DNA from: Macrolepiota albuminosa
Taxonomy: Eukaryota; Basidiomycota; Agaricomycetes; Agaricales; Agaricaceae
Direction of reading: 5' to 3'
Length of the DNA stretch: 64,000 nt
NCBI GenBank assembly: GCA_027475525.1
Contig: JAMWFC010000101.1
Span: forward strand, 505,101-569,100
The position numbers were made by a program, and so were the translations under genes. This document shows positions 1 through 13,100 of the stretch, piece after piece; position 1 is the stretch's first letter; each line of letters starts with the position of its first letter. Below the pieces are notes generated by a model. It was not told where the DNA came from. It worked only from the letters and a program-made list of their open reading frames with translations, and did no database searches.

Positions 1-576
1 AATGTATGAGTTGAGTTCAGTTCTTTAGTGTTCCAAGTGTGTATGACCCAATTCTATAGCAAGAATGGCAACTACACAAGCGTAGAGACTGGTAAAGGAT
101 AAAGACTAAAGAGTTACTATAACAAGTGTGACCAAATCATAGGCTGTGACAGCCTACTCTGTTACATACCCTCCTTTGAGATTAGATACCAATCTGAAAG
201 AAGAAAAAAAAATTTCCTACAGTGGTGCTCACTCCAGTAATGTACTCCTTCATTGCTAAGGCTCCTTCATCATCCATTGTGTCTGCTCACCTAGTCAGGT
301 TGTCCTCCACTCCATATAGTCATTCCATCCTCCCCTCCCATGCACCCCTTCAAATTTTGTGCTGGGGTCCACCTTTCCCTCCCCTCTCCAAGAGAAAACT
401 CTTGGATAGATCAAAGTTGACACTAATAGCATCAACAGGGTGGGCAGAGCACATTGGCTCTGTAAAACATCATAAAAAAGGGTGGAAAGAGTAGGAGAAC
501 AGAGTCTTGATGCTCATATGCAAATATGGAATACATCCATATTCACCATTATCTCCAGCCTCTAGACACTCTAGCA

Positions 577-731
577 GGTTGCACACAGTCAATTATGAGC
601 TAGTAGGGCAAGCACAAGAAGGAAGAGATGCTGAGGAGATATGAATGGGGTTGGGTTGCACACAGTCAATTATGAGCTAGTAGGGCAAGCACAAGAAGGA
701 AGAGATGCTGAGGAGATATGAATGAGGTTGG
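577..731. repeat. 77-base-period tandem duplication
   Basis: Copy starts are 577 and 654; 71 bases are identical, then a single G/A difference. It belongs to the window-wide set of 77-base duplications. Confidence 0.9.
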
Positions 732-1782
732 GTGGAAGTAATCATATCATAGTTGATCGAACAGACAAAAGTCCACTCCTTTGGATTACCTCAAAGGCCT
801 CCTCAGAATAACATCAAAGGTGTGAGGCATGTATAAAACAAAATAGAGCTGATGAACGGTGTCAAAGAATGACATGGTGAAGATGGATAGAGGTCAGATC
901 CATCAGGAAATAAGTATAAAGTCGAATCAATTATGTGAACTGTGCAGATGCACATAGAAAAGGTGCCAAGCTAGACACCACAGCAAATCCTGGAACAATA
1001 ACTGAGAGATGGACTGGATGGTTGATAAGAGCAGGAAGTGATCATAAATGCGTCACAGAAATGGTCTAGAAAATCCTGAGACAGAGGTTTCCCATGAGAA
1101 TAAGGGGAAAGGAAGTAATGGACAAAAATGATGACATCGAGCAAGAACTGTAGACTGAAATAGTATAAACCTAGATATTGTTAGAAAGGGCATGTTGAGG
1201 CACATCTAATGCCATAGGAATTGAGCCAAACAGTTCCATGGATTGCAAGATATCTGCAAAATAGTAAAAATACCACAACTAACAACTTTGAGCTAGCACC
1301 ATGGTCTGGATTGGGTCAACCATGGGGCTGTTGGAAGGAGTGAAGCAATGTGCTTCCAATGGCACTAGAATCAAGAGAATTGGTGCAGTGGATTGTGAGA
1401 TATAGACAATTTTGTAAAATATTGAAAATCCAGAGATGGAGAAGGAGGGAGTGAAAGTTGAGGGCTATCCAGATATCAAAAGGATCCTGGACATGAGGAG
1501 ATCACAATAGTAAAGGAGATGGGGCAAACTGTGGCCTTGCTCCCAAGATATGATGCAATCTTCATGCCAGCTCATTATCTCTCACCCACAAACACCTCCA
1601 ACTCTTATCCACACCTCTCCTAATCCTGCAACCAAGAAGGAACACTGATAGAAGGTCCAAAGCATCCCAAAAGTCCAGCAAAGAGTCCAGAAGTCAAAAG
1701 ATAAGCAGTGTTGTAGCCAAGTCTCTGCTATAGTCCAGTGATAGTGTGTGACAAAGCCACTGGAGCTGGATATGCAAAAAAG

Positions 1783-1954
1783 TGTAACAATGTACAGGTT
1801 GAGTTCAGTTCCTTAATGTCCCAAGTGCGTATGACCCAATTCTATAGCAAGAATGGTGACTACACAAGCGCAGGGACTAGCAAAAAATAAAGACTAAAGA
1901 GTTACTATAACAAGTGTGACCAAATTATAGGCTGTGACAGCCTACTCTGTTACA
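1783..1954 (-). repeat. LTR (5' LTR in minus orientation) of the non-autonomous element
   Basis: The 172-base repeat matches 1-168 with scattered substitutions. Its ends form the inverted pair TGTAACA/TGTTACA, with TG...CA termini as expected of an LTR. Confidence 0.75.
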
Positions 1955-2085
1955 TTTTGATTGAGTTTGTGTAGTGGAATGTCTTTCAACAATTTGAAGA
2001 GAGAGGTTTTTCAATGATTGAGGAAGTTGATTCATATACATTAGTGTTTATCAACATAAATCTAAGAATTGGATAGCATGATATG

Positions 2086-2604
2086 TGTAAGGGCAACTTC
2101 TGGAGGCTGTGGCTCAGTCACACAGCTGGCAGAGGGAGATCCAAAGTGTATTAGAGTATATACTGACAATATCATAATAACTACTCACCTGGCAGAGGGA
2201 GATCAAAAGAGAACAAGTCTAGGAATTTCCTATGCCAGGTTGGATGCTTCTGGGGCCTCTGAAGCATGGAAAACAACTATACAGTACAACAAAATCTTAA
2301 AAACTCTAAAATTGCCTAAATAAACAGCTGTATAAACAAGGCAGGAAAACTCTGGACTTTGAAAGTCAGAAAGGCAAACTCTGGCTTATATAAGCAGTCT
2401 GAAAGTGGTGCTGAAAAGTCCACACTTGTCTGAATGATAGCTAAGGAACCAGAGCATCTCAAAGGCTGAGAGTAGTACTAACAAATAGTGTTAAGAGAAT
2501 AGAAACAGCAAAATGAGAGAATGATAGAAGAAATAAGGAAATAAATAAAAGGAGAGTGAAGGAATAGGGAGTGAAAGAAGGAAGAAATGAGGAGTCCCCT
2601 GACA
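2086..2604. mobile_element. Solo LTR, family R, with target duplication ATATG
   Basis: The 519-base unit starts TGTAAGGGCAAC and ends CCCTGACA. It is flanked on both sides by ATATG (2081-2085 and 2605-2609), a perfect 5-base target duplication. Related copies occur at 41451-41767 and, inverted, at 48511-48952. No internal retroelement sequence is attached, so it is a solo LTR left by recombination. The parent superfamily is unknown. A short open frame inside it (2069-2323) is not credible as a gene. Confidence 0.85.
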
Positions 2605-2750
2605 ATATGTATTGATAAGTGGACAAATAAAATATAGAGACTTAACTTCAAAGCCTTCAATTTTTATTATTGTCCCTGACAATATGTATTGATAAGTGGA
2701 CAAATAAAATATAGAGACTTAACTTCAAAGCCTTCAATTTTTATTATTAT
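2597..2750. repeat. 77-base-period tandem duplication
   Basis: 75 identical bases repeat with period 77 (copies start at 2597 and 2674). It overlaps the right end and target duplication of the solo LTR. Confidence 0.9.
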
Positions 2751-3158
2751 CTCTATAGGCATAGAAGATATTGACATCAATATGACATCTATACAGAAAC
2801 AGATGTATCTCTCTGCAATTGTGGCTTCATATTTATACTTGTAAACAGAAATAGTTTGAGTACTACAACAAACTATGCTAAAAGTGAGAAATGAATATGC
2901 TTCTTGTAGGTATTTTTTGGTGCTATATAAGCACAAGATATAATTTATATCTAAGATAATTAATTAAAGTTTTCAGTTTTTAATAGCTCTCTAATTATTT
3001 ATTTCAATATATTAAATGTATTAGTTAATGTAGATAAGAGACTAAAATCATAACAGTTGACTCTTTAAATATGCATAAATAAAAGGAGTTATAGTTTGAC
3101 AACTCTCATGTACAATTTTTATTCAATGACACTTAGCATCATAGCAGATTGACAACTA
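2751..3158. other. AT-rich stretch with no recognisable feature
   Basis: AT-rich sequence. The short minus-strand frame at 2667-2936 has no recognisable motif and partly reads a duplicated segment. I see no gene here. Confidence 0.5.
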
Positions 3159-3312
3159 GGTATAAAATGCTAAAAGAAAGCAAATTTATAAACTCAATCA
3201 ATATATCAAAATGCAAAACAGATTGATCAAACAATGGTATAAAATGCTAAAAGAAAGCAAATTTATAAACTCAATCAATATATCAAAATGCAAAACAGAT
3301 TGATCAAACAAT
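3159..3312. repeat. Exact 77-base tandem duplication
   Basis: Bases 3159-3235 repeat exactly at 3236-3312, and the match stops at both ends at exactly 77 bases. Confidence 0.95.
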
Positions 3313-3329
3313 AAACTATTACAAAAGCA

Positions 3330-3486
3330 ATAGCTTATATATATAAACTACTGCTGGAGCATCAGCTTATATAAACTATTGATAGAGTATCAGCTTATAT
3401 AAACTATGCTGAAGCAACAGCTTACATAAACCATTGCTGCAGCAACAGCTTACATAAACTATTGATGGAGTATTAGCTTATATAAG
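3330..3486. repeat. Degenerate short tandem repeat, about 36-base unit
   Basis: The phrase 'cagcttatataaact' and variants recur about every 36 bases, four to five times, joined by attgatggagtat-like spacers. The copies are diverged, unlike the satellite that follows. Confidence 0.7.
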
Positions 3487-3487
3487 C

Positions 3488-3546
3488 ACGAGCTACGATT
3501 CGTGCCTTCGGCACGAATTTCGTAGCTCGTTGGGGGCTTCGCCCCC
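3488..3546. repeat. Double hairpin with TTC loops
   Basis: ACGAGCTACGA (3488-3498) pairs with TCGTAGCTCGT (3520-3530) around an inner stem CGTGCC-TTC-GGCACG. A second hairpin follows directly: GGGGGC-TTC-GCCCCC (3532-3546), then a C-run. Such compact GC hairpins resemble mobile double-hairpin elements known from organelle DNA, but here it is embedded in nuclear repeats. It may mark the end of the adjoining satellite or a small palindromic element. Confidence 0.75.
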
Positions 3547-3559
3547 AAACCCCCCCCAA

Positions 3560-3714
3560 CTAAGCCTCCACCCTAACCTCACTTTGTTCGGTTAGGGCTC
3601 CAAGTATGTATAGAGAACTCAGTGCTTAATCCCAGCCTAAGCCTCCACCCTAACCTCACTTTGTTCGGTTAGGGCTCCAAGTATGTATAGAGAACTCAGT
3701 GCTTAATCCCAGCC
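3560..3714. repeat. Tandem pair of 77-base units at the satellite edge
   Basis: A 77-base unit (3561-3637) repeats exactly at 3638-3714. It is a longer relative of the neighbouring 60-base satellite unit, sharing 'cctcactttgttcggtta' and 'actcagtgct'. It may be a true edge variant of the satellite or one of the window's 77-base duplications. Confidence 0.85.
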
Positions 3715-3720
3715 TCAACC

Positions 3721-5940
3721 TCACACCTCACTTCGTTCGGTTAAGGCCTCGGTAATCGCAACTCAGTGCTCATTCCCAGCCTCAACCTCACTTCGTTCGG
3801 TTAAGGCCTCGGTAATCGCAACTCAGTGCTCATTCCCAGCCTCAACCTCACTTCGTTCGGTTAAGGCCTCGGTAATCGCAACTCAGTGCTCATTCCCAGC
3901 CTCAACCTCACTTCGTTCGGTTAAGGCCTCGGTAATCGCAACTCAGTGCTCATTCCCAGCCTCAACCTCACTTCGTTCGGTTAAGGCCTCGGTAATCGCA
4001 ACTCAGTGCTCATTCCCAGCCTCAACCTCACTTCGTTCGGTTAAGGCCTCGGTAATCGCAACTCAGTGCTCATTCCCAGCCTCAACCTCACTTCGTTCGG
4101 TTAAGGCCTCGGTAATCGCAACTCAGTGCTCATTCCCAGCCTCAACCTCACTTCGTTCGGTTAAGGCCTCGGTAATCGCAACTCAGTGCTCATTCCCAGC
4201 CTCAACCTCACTTCGTTCGGTTAAGGCCTCGGTAATCGCAACTCAGTGCTCATTCCCAGCCTCAACCTCACTTCGTTCGGTTAAGGCCTCGGTAATCGCA
4301 ACTCAGTGCTCATTCCCAGCCTCAACCTCACTTCGTTCGGTTAAGGCCTCGGTAATCGCAACTCAGTGCTCATTCCCAGCCTCAACCTCACTTCGTTCGG
4401 TTAAGGCCTCGGTAATCGCAACTCAGTGCTCATTCCCAGCCTCAACCTCACTTCGTTCGGTTAAGGCCTCGGTAATCGCAACTCAGTGCTCATTCCCAGC
4501 CTCAACCTCACTTCGTTCGGTTAAGGCCTCGGTAATCGCAACTCAGTGCTCATTCCCAGCCTCAACCTCACTTCGTTCGGTTAAGGCCTCGGTAATCGCA
4601 ACTCAGTGCTCATTCCCAGCCTCAACCTCACTTCGTTCGGTTAAGGCCTCGGTAATCGCAACTCAGTGCTCATTCCCAGCCTCAACCTCACTTCGTTCGG
4701 TTAAGGCCTCGGTAATCGCAACTCAGTGCTCATTCCCAGCCTCAACCTCACTTCGTTCGGTTAAGGCCTCGGTAATCGCAACTCAGTGCTCATTCCCAGC
4801 CTCAACCTCACTTCGTTCGGTTAAGGCCTCGGTAATCGCAACTCAGTGCTCATTCCCAGCCTCAACCTCACTTCGTTCGGTTAAGGCCTCGGTAATCGCA
4901 ACTCAGTGCTCATTCCCAGCCTCAACCTCACTTCGTTCGGTTAAGGCCTCGGTAATCGCAACTCAGTGCTCATTCCCAGCCTCAACCTCACTTCGTTCGG
5001 TTAAGGCCTCGGTAATCGCAACTCAGTGCTCATTCCCAGCCTCAACCTCACTTCGTTCGGTTAAGGCCTCGGTAATCGCAACTCAGTGCTCATTCCCAGC
5101 CTCAACCTCACTTCGTTCGGTTAAGGCCTCGGTAATCGCAACTCAGTGCTCATTCCCAGCCTCAACCTCACTTCGTTCGGTTAAGGCCTCGGTAATCGCA
5201 ACTCAGTGCTCATTCCCAGCCTCAACCTCACTTCGTTCGGTTAAGGCCTCGGTAATCGCAACTCAGTGCTCATTCCCAGCCTCAACCTCACTTCGTTCGG
5301 TTAAGGCCTCGGTAATCGCAACTCAGTGCTCATTCCCAGCCTCAACCTCACTTCGTTCGGTTAAGGCCTCGGTAATCGCAACTCAGTGCTCATTCCCAGC
5401 CTCAACCTCACTTCGTTCGGTTAAGGCCTCGGTAATCGCAACTCAGTGCTCATTCCCAGCCTCAACCTCACTTCGTTCGGTTAAGGCCTCGGTAATCGCA
5501 ACTCAGTGCTCATTCCCAGCCTCAACCTCACTTCGTTCGGTTAAGGCCTCGGTAATCGCAACTCAGTGCTCATTCCCAGCCTCAACCTCACTTCGTTCGG
5601 TTAAGGCCTCGGTAATCGCAACTCAGTGCTCATTCCCAGCCTCAACCTCACTTCGTTCGGTTAAGGCCTCGGTAATCGCAACTCAGTGCTCATTCCCAGC
5701 CTCAACCTCACTTCGTTCGGTTAAGGCCTCGGTAATCGCAACTCAGTGCTCATTCCCAGCCTCAACCTCACTTCGTTCGGTTAAGGCCTCGGTAATCGCA
5801 ACTCAGTGCTCATTCCCAGCCTCAACCTCACTTCGTTCGGTTAAGGCCTCGGTAATCGCAACTCAGTGCTCATTCCCAGCCTCAACCTCACTTCGTTCGG
5901 TTAAGGCCTCGGTAATCGCAACTCAGTGCTTAATCCCCAG
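3721..5940. repeat. 60-base satellite, 35 identical copies plus edge variants
   Basis: The unit starts 'ctcaacctcacttcgttcgg' and ends 'cattcccagc'. It is repeated 35 times without a single difference from 3781 to 5880. A truncated unit leads in (3721-3780) and a variant ending 'taatccccag' closes the array (5881-5940). Every reading frame is interrupted or trivial, and no coding role is visible. Perfect homogeneity implies very recent amplification, strong gene conversion, or an assembler filling a collapsed repeat. Confidence 0.97.
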
Positions 5941-6302
5941 TTTGCCTCAACTCTCAGAGCATTATTGTAAGCTAAATTGAATTGTTCTTGAATTTTTCAG
6001 ATTTCTTTAAGCATTTATAAATCTCAGAAAAACTCAAGTCAGTGTATCAGTAGACCTTGAATTTTTTCTGATTTTTCGGTGATTTTATCTGAATTTTCTA
6101 AGCATTTCTAATGCTGAAATGAGCCAACTCTTATGTTATTACCCTAAAAGGAAGGTTCTTGGTCAGCCTTGGTCAGCCTTACTAATCAGATAGTTCCCAC
6201 GAAACGGTTGTCCCATATATTATAGATATTCTATTAGACAGAAAACTGGATCTATACAAGCTTATAGAAAAAATAATTCAAAAAGTTCTATGAATACCAA
6301 AG
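5941..6302. other. AT-rich flank of the CACTA element
   Basis: No gene is seen. The stretch ends with the target duplication AAG (6300-6302) immediately before the CACTG terminus. Confidence 0.6.
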
Positions 6303-6725
6303 CACTGCTGGCAGCCGAATCTGTTTCCTCTGGAAAAAGTGATCAGGAAACCTGTCACCCAGTTTCCAAACAATTTTTCCCCAGTAACGATGTAAACTAT
6401 TTCTGTTGAAAAAATATAGGAAATTAAATTTATATTTCTCAGCTATTTCCAAAGTGAGAATGATACCTTTTTCCAAGTCTTTTTCTGCAAGAAACATAGG
6501 GAAAAACTTCATAATATTTCCTTTGAGGTTTCTGTGAGATCAAAAAGAACTTTTTTCCTTAGAAACAGGGATGAAAAACTTTGAACTATCTTTTTGTATG
6601 TTTCTCTTGGAAAAATATTTCATTTTACCCTTAGAAACGACAAAGGAAACCTTAAGAATATTTGCAAAAGAAACCATAAACAAAGATATGTTATTCAAGT
6701 TTCTAAACAAAAAAAAACACAGATT
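6303..6725. repeat. Subterminal GTTTCC/GGAAAC motif array
   Basis: Within about 420 bases of the end, GGAAAC, GTTTCC and close variants (GAAAC, TTTCCA) recur more than a dozen times in both orientations. They are mirrored at 37400-37884. CACTA transposons carry subterminal repeats bound by their TnpA-type protein, so these are candidate binding sites. Function is inferred. Confidence 0.55.
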
Positions 6726-6824
6726 GACTCAATAGCGAGTCATTCAGAGAGTCGATTATCGAGTTCACATTGAGTCACATTGGCATCAACCACAAGAGAG
6801 TTGATGATCATTTCCAAATGTTCA

Positions 6825-8051
<1,227 letters not shown>

Positions 8052-8407
8052 TTGGCTGATCAGAAATCTAGCCTCCTTCGAGCTGGTCAGAACGGTGATA
8101 CACGTGAATTTGTCAGAGCAAGGCGCACCCAGAGTCCATCATCTTCGCTGATGCCAAGGCAAATCAGCGCAGCCTCTGCCTTTAACCACAAACCATCCAA
8201 GATACACTGCCTGAAACCGGTGACTCCCGCATCCTCCATGACATACCTGGACTCTACCTCGAGTGTTGCAGCGGAAACAAAGGAACAGAGCAGAGATAAC
8301 ACGCATGTAGCTGATGTCACACAGGCTTATCACAGGCGCATGTGCTCCTCGTGGTCTACAGGCGTGTCGTCATACAGGGTGGTCCCAGGAAGCGAGAACC
8401 CAAGAAT

Positions 8408-9040
8408 AGGTTGCGGTTTGAATTCTAACACTGGCGAGTCCTTGACTGAAGTTAGTGCTATCAGAAAACATTGTTTTTGTAGTACAGACCCCCCGGTTGT
8501 TTATGAGACTCCAGGTAGCCGCATTATCGACTCGATCATCGCCACCTTGCTTGTCACTTCTTCGAGAACAAAGGAACAGAGCAGAGATAACGCACATGTA
8601 GCTGATGTCACACAAGCTTATCACAGGTGCACGTGCTCCTCGTAGTCTATGGGCATGTCGTCATACAGGGTGGTCCCAGGAAGCGAGAGCCCAAGAATAG
8701 GTTTTGGTTTGAATTCTAACGCTGGCGAGTCCTTGACTGAAGTCAGTGCTATCAGAAAACATTGTTTTTGTAGTACAGACCCCCCAGTTGTTTATGAGAC
8801 TCCAGGGTAGCCGCATTATTGACTCGATCATCGCCACATTGCTTGTCACTTCTTGGCATGTGTTGTAACTACAAGAATAGGTTGCGGTTTGAATTCTAAC
8901 ACTGGCGAGTCCTTGACTGAAGTCAGTGCTATCAGAAAACATTGTTTTTGTAGTACAGACCCCCAGGTTGTTTATGAGACTCCAGGTAGCCGCATTATCG
9001 ACTCGATCATCGTCATCCTTGCTTGTCACTTCTTCAGAAA
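8408..9040 (+). repeat. Internal tandem repeats adjoining the left terminal repeat
   Basis: A unit beginning 'aggttgcggtttgaattcta' and containing 'gtcagtgctatcagaaaaca' starts at 8408, 8698 and 8877. Further inverted partial copies lie at 22590-22850 and 23812-23990. The units differ by small deletions. Open frames here (such as 8052-8645 and 8661-9029) read the repeat on both strands and are not credible genes. Confidence 0.8.
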
Positions 9041-9329
9041 AATACCACCAGTACTCTCAACACAAAATGTGTCACACGATCATTCCAGTGCCTTTCAATG
9101 CACGTACTCATATTTGTTCCTTTATCCTTGCCCTTGTCATCGATGTAATGAAAGTTGCAAACACCTCGCCCATCAACTTCAAGATCAACTTCCCCCGAAC
9201 TTTGCTGACCTGCACTCTGTCTCATCGTCGCCTCCAATGATACCCAACAAACCTCATCCGCTCCAGCCTCCAGTCACCCTGATCACATGTCTTTGCTTGT
9301 CCCAAGCCAAACATCACCTTCTCTGAGAC

Positions 9330-9837
9330 CGCAATCCCTCGCCCTCCCAAACCCATCATCCATGGCAACATCAAAGACACCCTTCTCCCCAGCCATGGCG
9401 AGAAAGGCGACAACTTCTGGCGCCGCTTCAGTATGGTCGTAAAGGAGGAGAACAGCAAAGCCCCGTCTCAAAAGACCAGGTAATTTTTCCCACATCTTCA
9501 TCGCCATTCTCTCACTGTCCATCCCAGCTTGTGGCTCAGAAAAACACAAGACGGTTCCCATCGTCTCGCACGCTGGGTTTGGATAACAGGCATCGTCATC
9601 CTTATTATTATTGCTGTCACTGCTGGTGTGGGCTATCACATTGCTCATAGTTCCCCAAGCCATCAGCAGCCCACTGCCCTGGGCAGCTCTGCCAATGAGG
9701 TTGTGACCGTGACCACCAGCACCCCTGCTTTGGTAAACCCCAGTAGAAGCACTATCAAGCACGTTTCCCTGACGTATACACTCAATGGATGTCTTGACGC
9801 CCAAGCTACGGCGATCCCCATCCACCACAAACATTGA
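9330..9837 (+). CDS. Single-pass transmembrane protein fragment, two exons
   Basis: The first exon reads through HGEKGDNFWRRFSMVVKEEN to a GTAATT donor at 9480. The acceptor is at 9527, and the second exon continues in phase with SLWLRKTQDGSHRLARWVW, followed by a hydrophobic segment ITGIVILIIIAVTAGVGYHI and a Ser/Thr/Pro-rich tail. The arrangement basic residues, tryptophans, one membrane helix, low-complexity exterior matches a conserved hypothetical membrane protein I recall from Agaricomycetes. No enzymatic domain is visible. The N-terminus is not defined, so this is probably a captured gene fragment carried as cargo. The antisense frame 9283-9921 is taken as a shadow. Confidence 0.5.
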
Positions 9838-10158
9838 CTCCATCATGTTTGATCGACTCCTACGTTTACTTCTCGTTGGTTTAGCTCCATTCTTGCGACA
9901 CATTCTACGCAATGCACGCACCTACCGACATGTTCTACATACCATTTTTTACCTGTGGTTGATACCCTGTTCCTTATGTCAGATTGTGCTTTTTGTTTTC
10001 ACGCTTTCCACGTCACTGTCTTTCACTCATTCACACCATGTCGGTGCATTATTTATTGCTATTTACATATGAAATGGGATGGATTTATCACACAATGTAA
10101 ATACATCTTTTGACAAGCAGAATATTATATATGAAGGGAGGGTATGGTATCAGATACA
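9838..10158. other. Gap without a convincing gene
   Basis: A plus-strand frame (9785-10072) is hydrophobic and overlaps the end of the membrane protein exon in another frame. I do not support it as a gene. Confidence 0.4.
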
Positions 10159-13100
10159 TTAATCATCATCTGCATACAGATTGTCGTCATCTATAGCATC
10201 GTCTTCATCGCTGCTATTCTGAGTGAGTATTGGGAGTGAATTCTTCGTACTAGGCACATACTCATAATAGACAGGTTGTGTTGAGTAATTGAGCATTGTT
10301 CGGTGTGAGCGCAAGGGTGTTTCCTGACCTGAGCGAGATGTAGTAGCACGAGTTGAGTGTGAGGTTGTAGGGCAGCGCATTGATGAGAGGTGTGATGATG
10401 TATCCTGCTGGCATAGATCCCTGAGACGAGGTGAGTATTTTGTATATGTACTCTGCCAAAAAGACCTACATTTCATCAGCTGAGTCAAATTCAGGAAGTG
10501 TGATAGGATCCTTCAGGTTCAGCTGAGTACGATGAGGTTGTGTGCGAAGCCAGTCTGGGTCATAGAAGTTCTTTGGTAAACCACTGATAGGTCTAGAATG
10601 GCTCTGAGGTGGATTGCAAACACGTCGTCTGGTCCTAAATGGTTTTCCAGATCGATTGTTACCATAGTGATTGGTGGTCCTTCAGTGATTGTCAATATAT
10701 CTGAGAAGCTGTGTGACTCGGGAACTGCGCCATGAACAACCCCGTACAGTGAAGGTGTCATTTGATTCATCTTCTGATTCATCAGAACTCTGGCCCTTTC
10801 GATTGAGCAAGAGAACCATTTTATAAAGGGCCCGCCAAATAGCATGCTGAGGTGTTTCCAACCCCTCTTTGCAGACTTGGATCCGAGAAGAATAGAGCTG
10901 TTACAGATGTCATCCGGCCATACTCACGTTAACATGTCAGCAAACAACTCACGGATTGAGGTCAGTTTGTAACACGATTTAGAGCAAGCCCAATCGAACC
11001 CTGCACCTCAGCCCGCTCAGCTGCTTGTACATCAGTCTCATGCAGCCTAGGTAGTTGGCATCGCATGACTTTCTTGAGGGTTATAAAATGCTGAATAACG
11101 TGATTAACTGCTTCTTGCCTGCTGTCACCACTGATATCATGTCCTGTAATAGATCTTATGAGAACCAAGCAACAATAATGTAAGGTGAACCAACCATCTT
11201 CCATAAGTTCATCTACTATCAGTCTAGCTAATTCCAAGTTCCATTCACAGTGAGGCAAATCCCAATATGGTCAAAATGGAATCAATGTTGGACCAGGCCC
11301 ACCAGAATTGAAGCTTTCAGCCTCCTCAGGCGTTGCCGTGTGCTGGTTGCTGCGTGTTACCTTTACAATATCTGCATCTGTTCTGATAGATAGTTTTGCT
11401 TTGATTTTGTTACGAACTGCAGCCTATAGAAACAGTAAGAACAAATGACAAATTTTTCTTCTATACGACTGACCATCAGTTCCACACATTCACGTTCTTG
11501 AACGCGGGAGGGGGTATCTGCAGGCTGATAAAGTGCATGACGTGCTACTCTTGTGAATGTGGGACTTCTTGAATGATTCATAGCAGTGACAGTGGCTTGA
11601 AAATCTTCGTGAAGTGAGGCTACATTGCCATCAAGGTTAGTCAAAAGTGTGACGATACTTGGTGGGAGATCGACCACAGAGCCTTGAGACGGGGCTGGAC
11701 TTGTGTTATGGCTGGCATTGGGTGAATAGGGTGACTGAATATTTTGGTCCATTGAGTCCATTTGACAACGAGGTGTAACAAACTTTGGTGGCATGCTTCG
11801 ATGGTCAAGAGAAGGAGGTGCCAATGTGCTGAAGAAGTGGCGATGTGTAGAGGTCAAATGGTTTGGGCCATGGGATGATTCTTGCAAAACCCGCTGTGTT
11901 GTTGTAGCAGAATTGGCAGAGGAAGGATGTGTTGGGCTAGAAAGTGGTTCGGAAAGACGTAGTTGAGGCATTTCTGGAGTGGACGTCAGAGAGTACGGGC
12001 GTGGAATTTGAAGGGGAGGGGTAATAGTCTCCTCAGTAATGTTGAAAGAGACATTTCTTTGAGACTGCTGGTTCTGTCGAGCTAAGTTTGCAGCCTAATA
12101 GACTTTGAGTGATCGAAGTTTGTTTTCATATAATATTGACACTTACTCTTATCCTGGCAAGTCGAGGTTTTGCTGGAAGCTTTCCTCGCACCCTCTCTGA
12201 AAGGCCAGTCAATTCATTTGTACCCAGAGCATGTTCTAGCTGCTCTTCATGATGCTGTTTACCAGAGGCAAGACGTGATTCCAGATCCTATTGCAACTCC
12301 AATGAGTAATTTGAAGGTTTTTACGCTGAGATTTAAGCTCACCTGAATTGTCCGGTTGCACTCTTCGACTTGACTTTCTACATTTTGGATGCGCTCGCTA
12401 TCATGTTCTATGATTGAGCGAAGTGCCTCCTGAGAATGAGAAGCTACTTCAGCAGGGATTCGAGCAGCCTGCGCCATGCTGGACTCCTGTACAAAAGTAG
12501 GTGAGTAGGAGAGATCACTAAACAGGAAGAAGACTCATTATACCTCAGCTCGAGTTTGTTCTAGTTCATTGACTCTGGTCTGCAACTGCTCTCGAGTTCT
12601 TTCTACCTCATCAAGCTGACGATTGTGTGCTGTTTGCAGTCGATTGACTTCATCTCAAAGCGCCTGTTCACAGCTGCATTGCTCCTGCATGCGTTGCTCA
12701 ACTATAGCTGCCTCCTGCTCCTGTTGAAGCATTTGTTGCCGTAGTTCAGCCGCCACCTCAGACTCTTGCCTGGCATGGGCTTCCTGAGCCTCAAGATTTT
12801 GTTGCTGTTCTTCAAGTCGTTGTTGTAACTGCCGCCTTTCATCTTGAAGGTTCTATAAAATGATAAATATCAAACAAGCACCGAAAAGAGTGGTCTCACT
12901 TGGACTTCATATTGGACATGCTCCTGTCGAGCTCTACTGACTATATTCTCCTGCTCCATGTGTTGTTGCCGCTTTTCAAGCTCCTGTAAACAATAAATCA
13001 GGACCTCAAATGTGGAATCATCGACAGAAGGGTAGATTTACCTGTAATTGCAATTGACAAGTCTGCAACTCAAGAGCTCTTGCTTCAGCCCCTGCACGAG

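Larger units (their letters stand above)
1..1954 (-). mobile_element. Non-autonomous LTR retroelement (TRIM/LARD-like), left end cut by window
   Basis: Two direct repeats of about 170 bases (1-168 and 1783-1954) enclose about 1.6 kb. The right copy begins TGTAACA and ends TGTTACA; the left copy lacks its first bases because the window starts inside it. Just inside the left repeat the plus strand reads CCCTCCTTT, so on the minus strand AAAGGAGGG precedes the repeat like a polypurine tract. This suggests minus orientation, with 1783-1954 as the 5' LTR. The internal region has no gag or pol frame longer than about 90 codons on either strand, so the element cannot be autonomous. A Copia origin is possible but not shown. 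The target duplication cannot be tested because the left flank is outside the window. Confidence 0.7.

Noticed and set aside
2069..2323. Small protein gene
   Set aside because: It lies within a solo LTR and has no motif.
3488..3546. Rho-independent bacterial terminator or bacterial DNA
   Set aside because: The hairpin plus C-run lacks a T-tract, and everything around it is fungal repeat DNA.
3721..5940. CRISPR-like array
   Set aside because: The units are directly adjacent with no unique spacers, and the context is a fungal nuclear genome; it is a satellite.
8052..9029. Genes in the frames 8052-8645 and 8661-9029
   Set aside because: They read the terminal and internal repeats of the CACTA element on both strands; conservation between copies is at DNA level and includes frame-breaking indels.
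9283..9921. 212-codon minus-strand gene
   Set aside because: It is antisense to the membrane protein exons, which have a good intron and a clear membrane segment.
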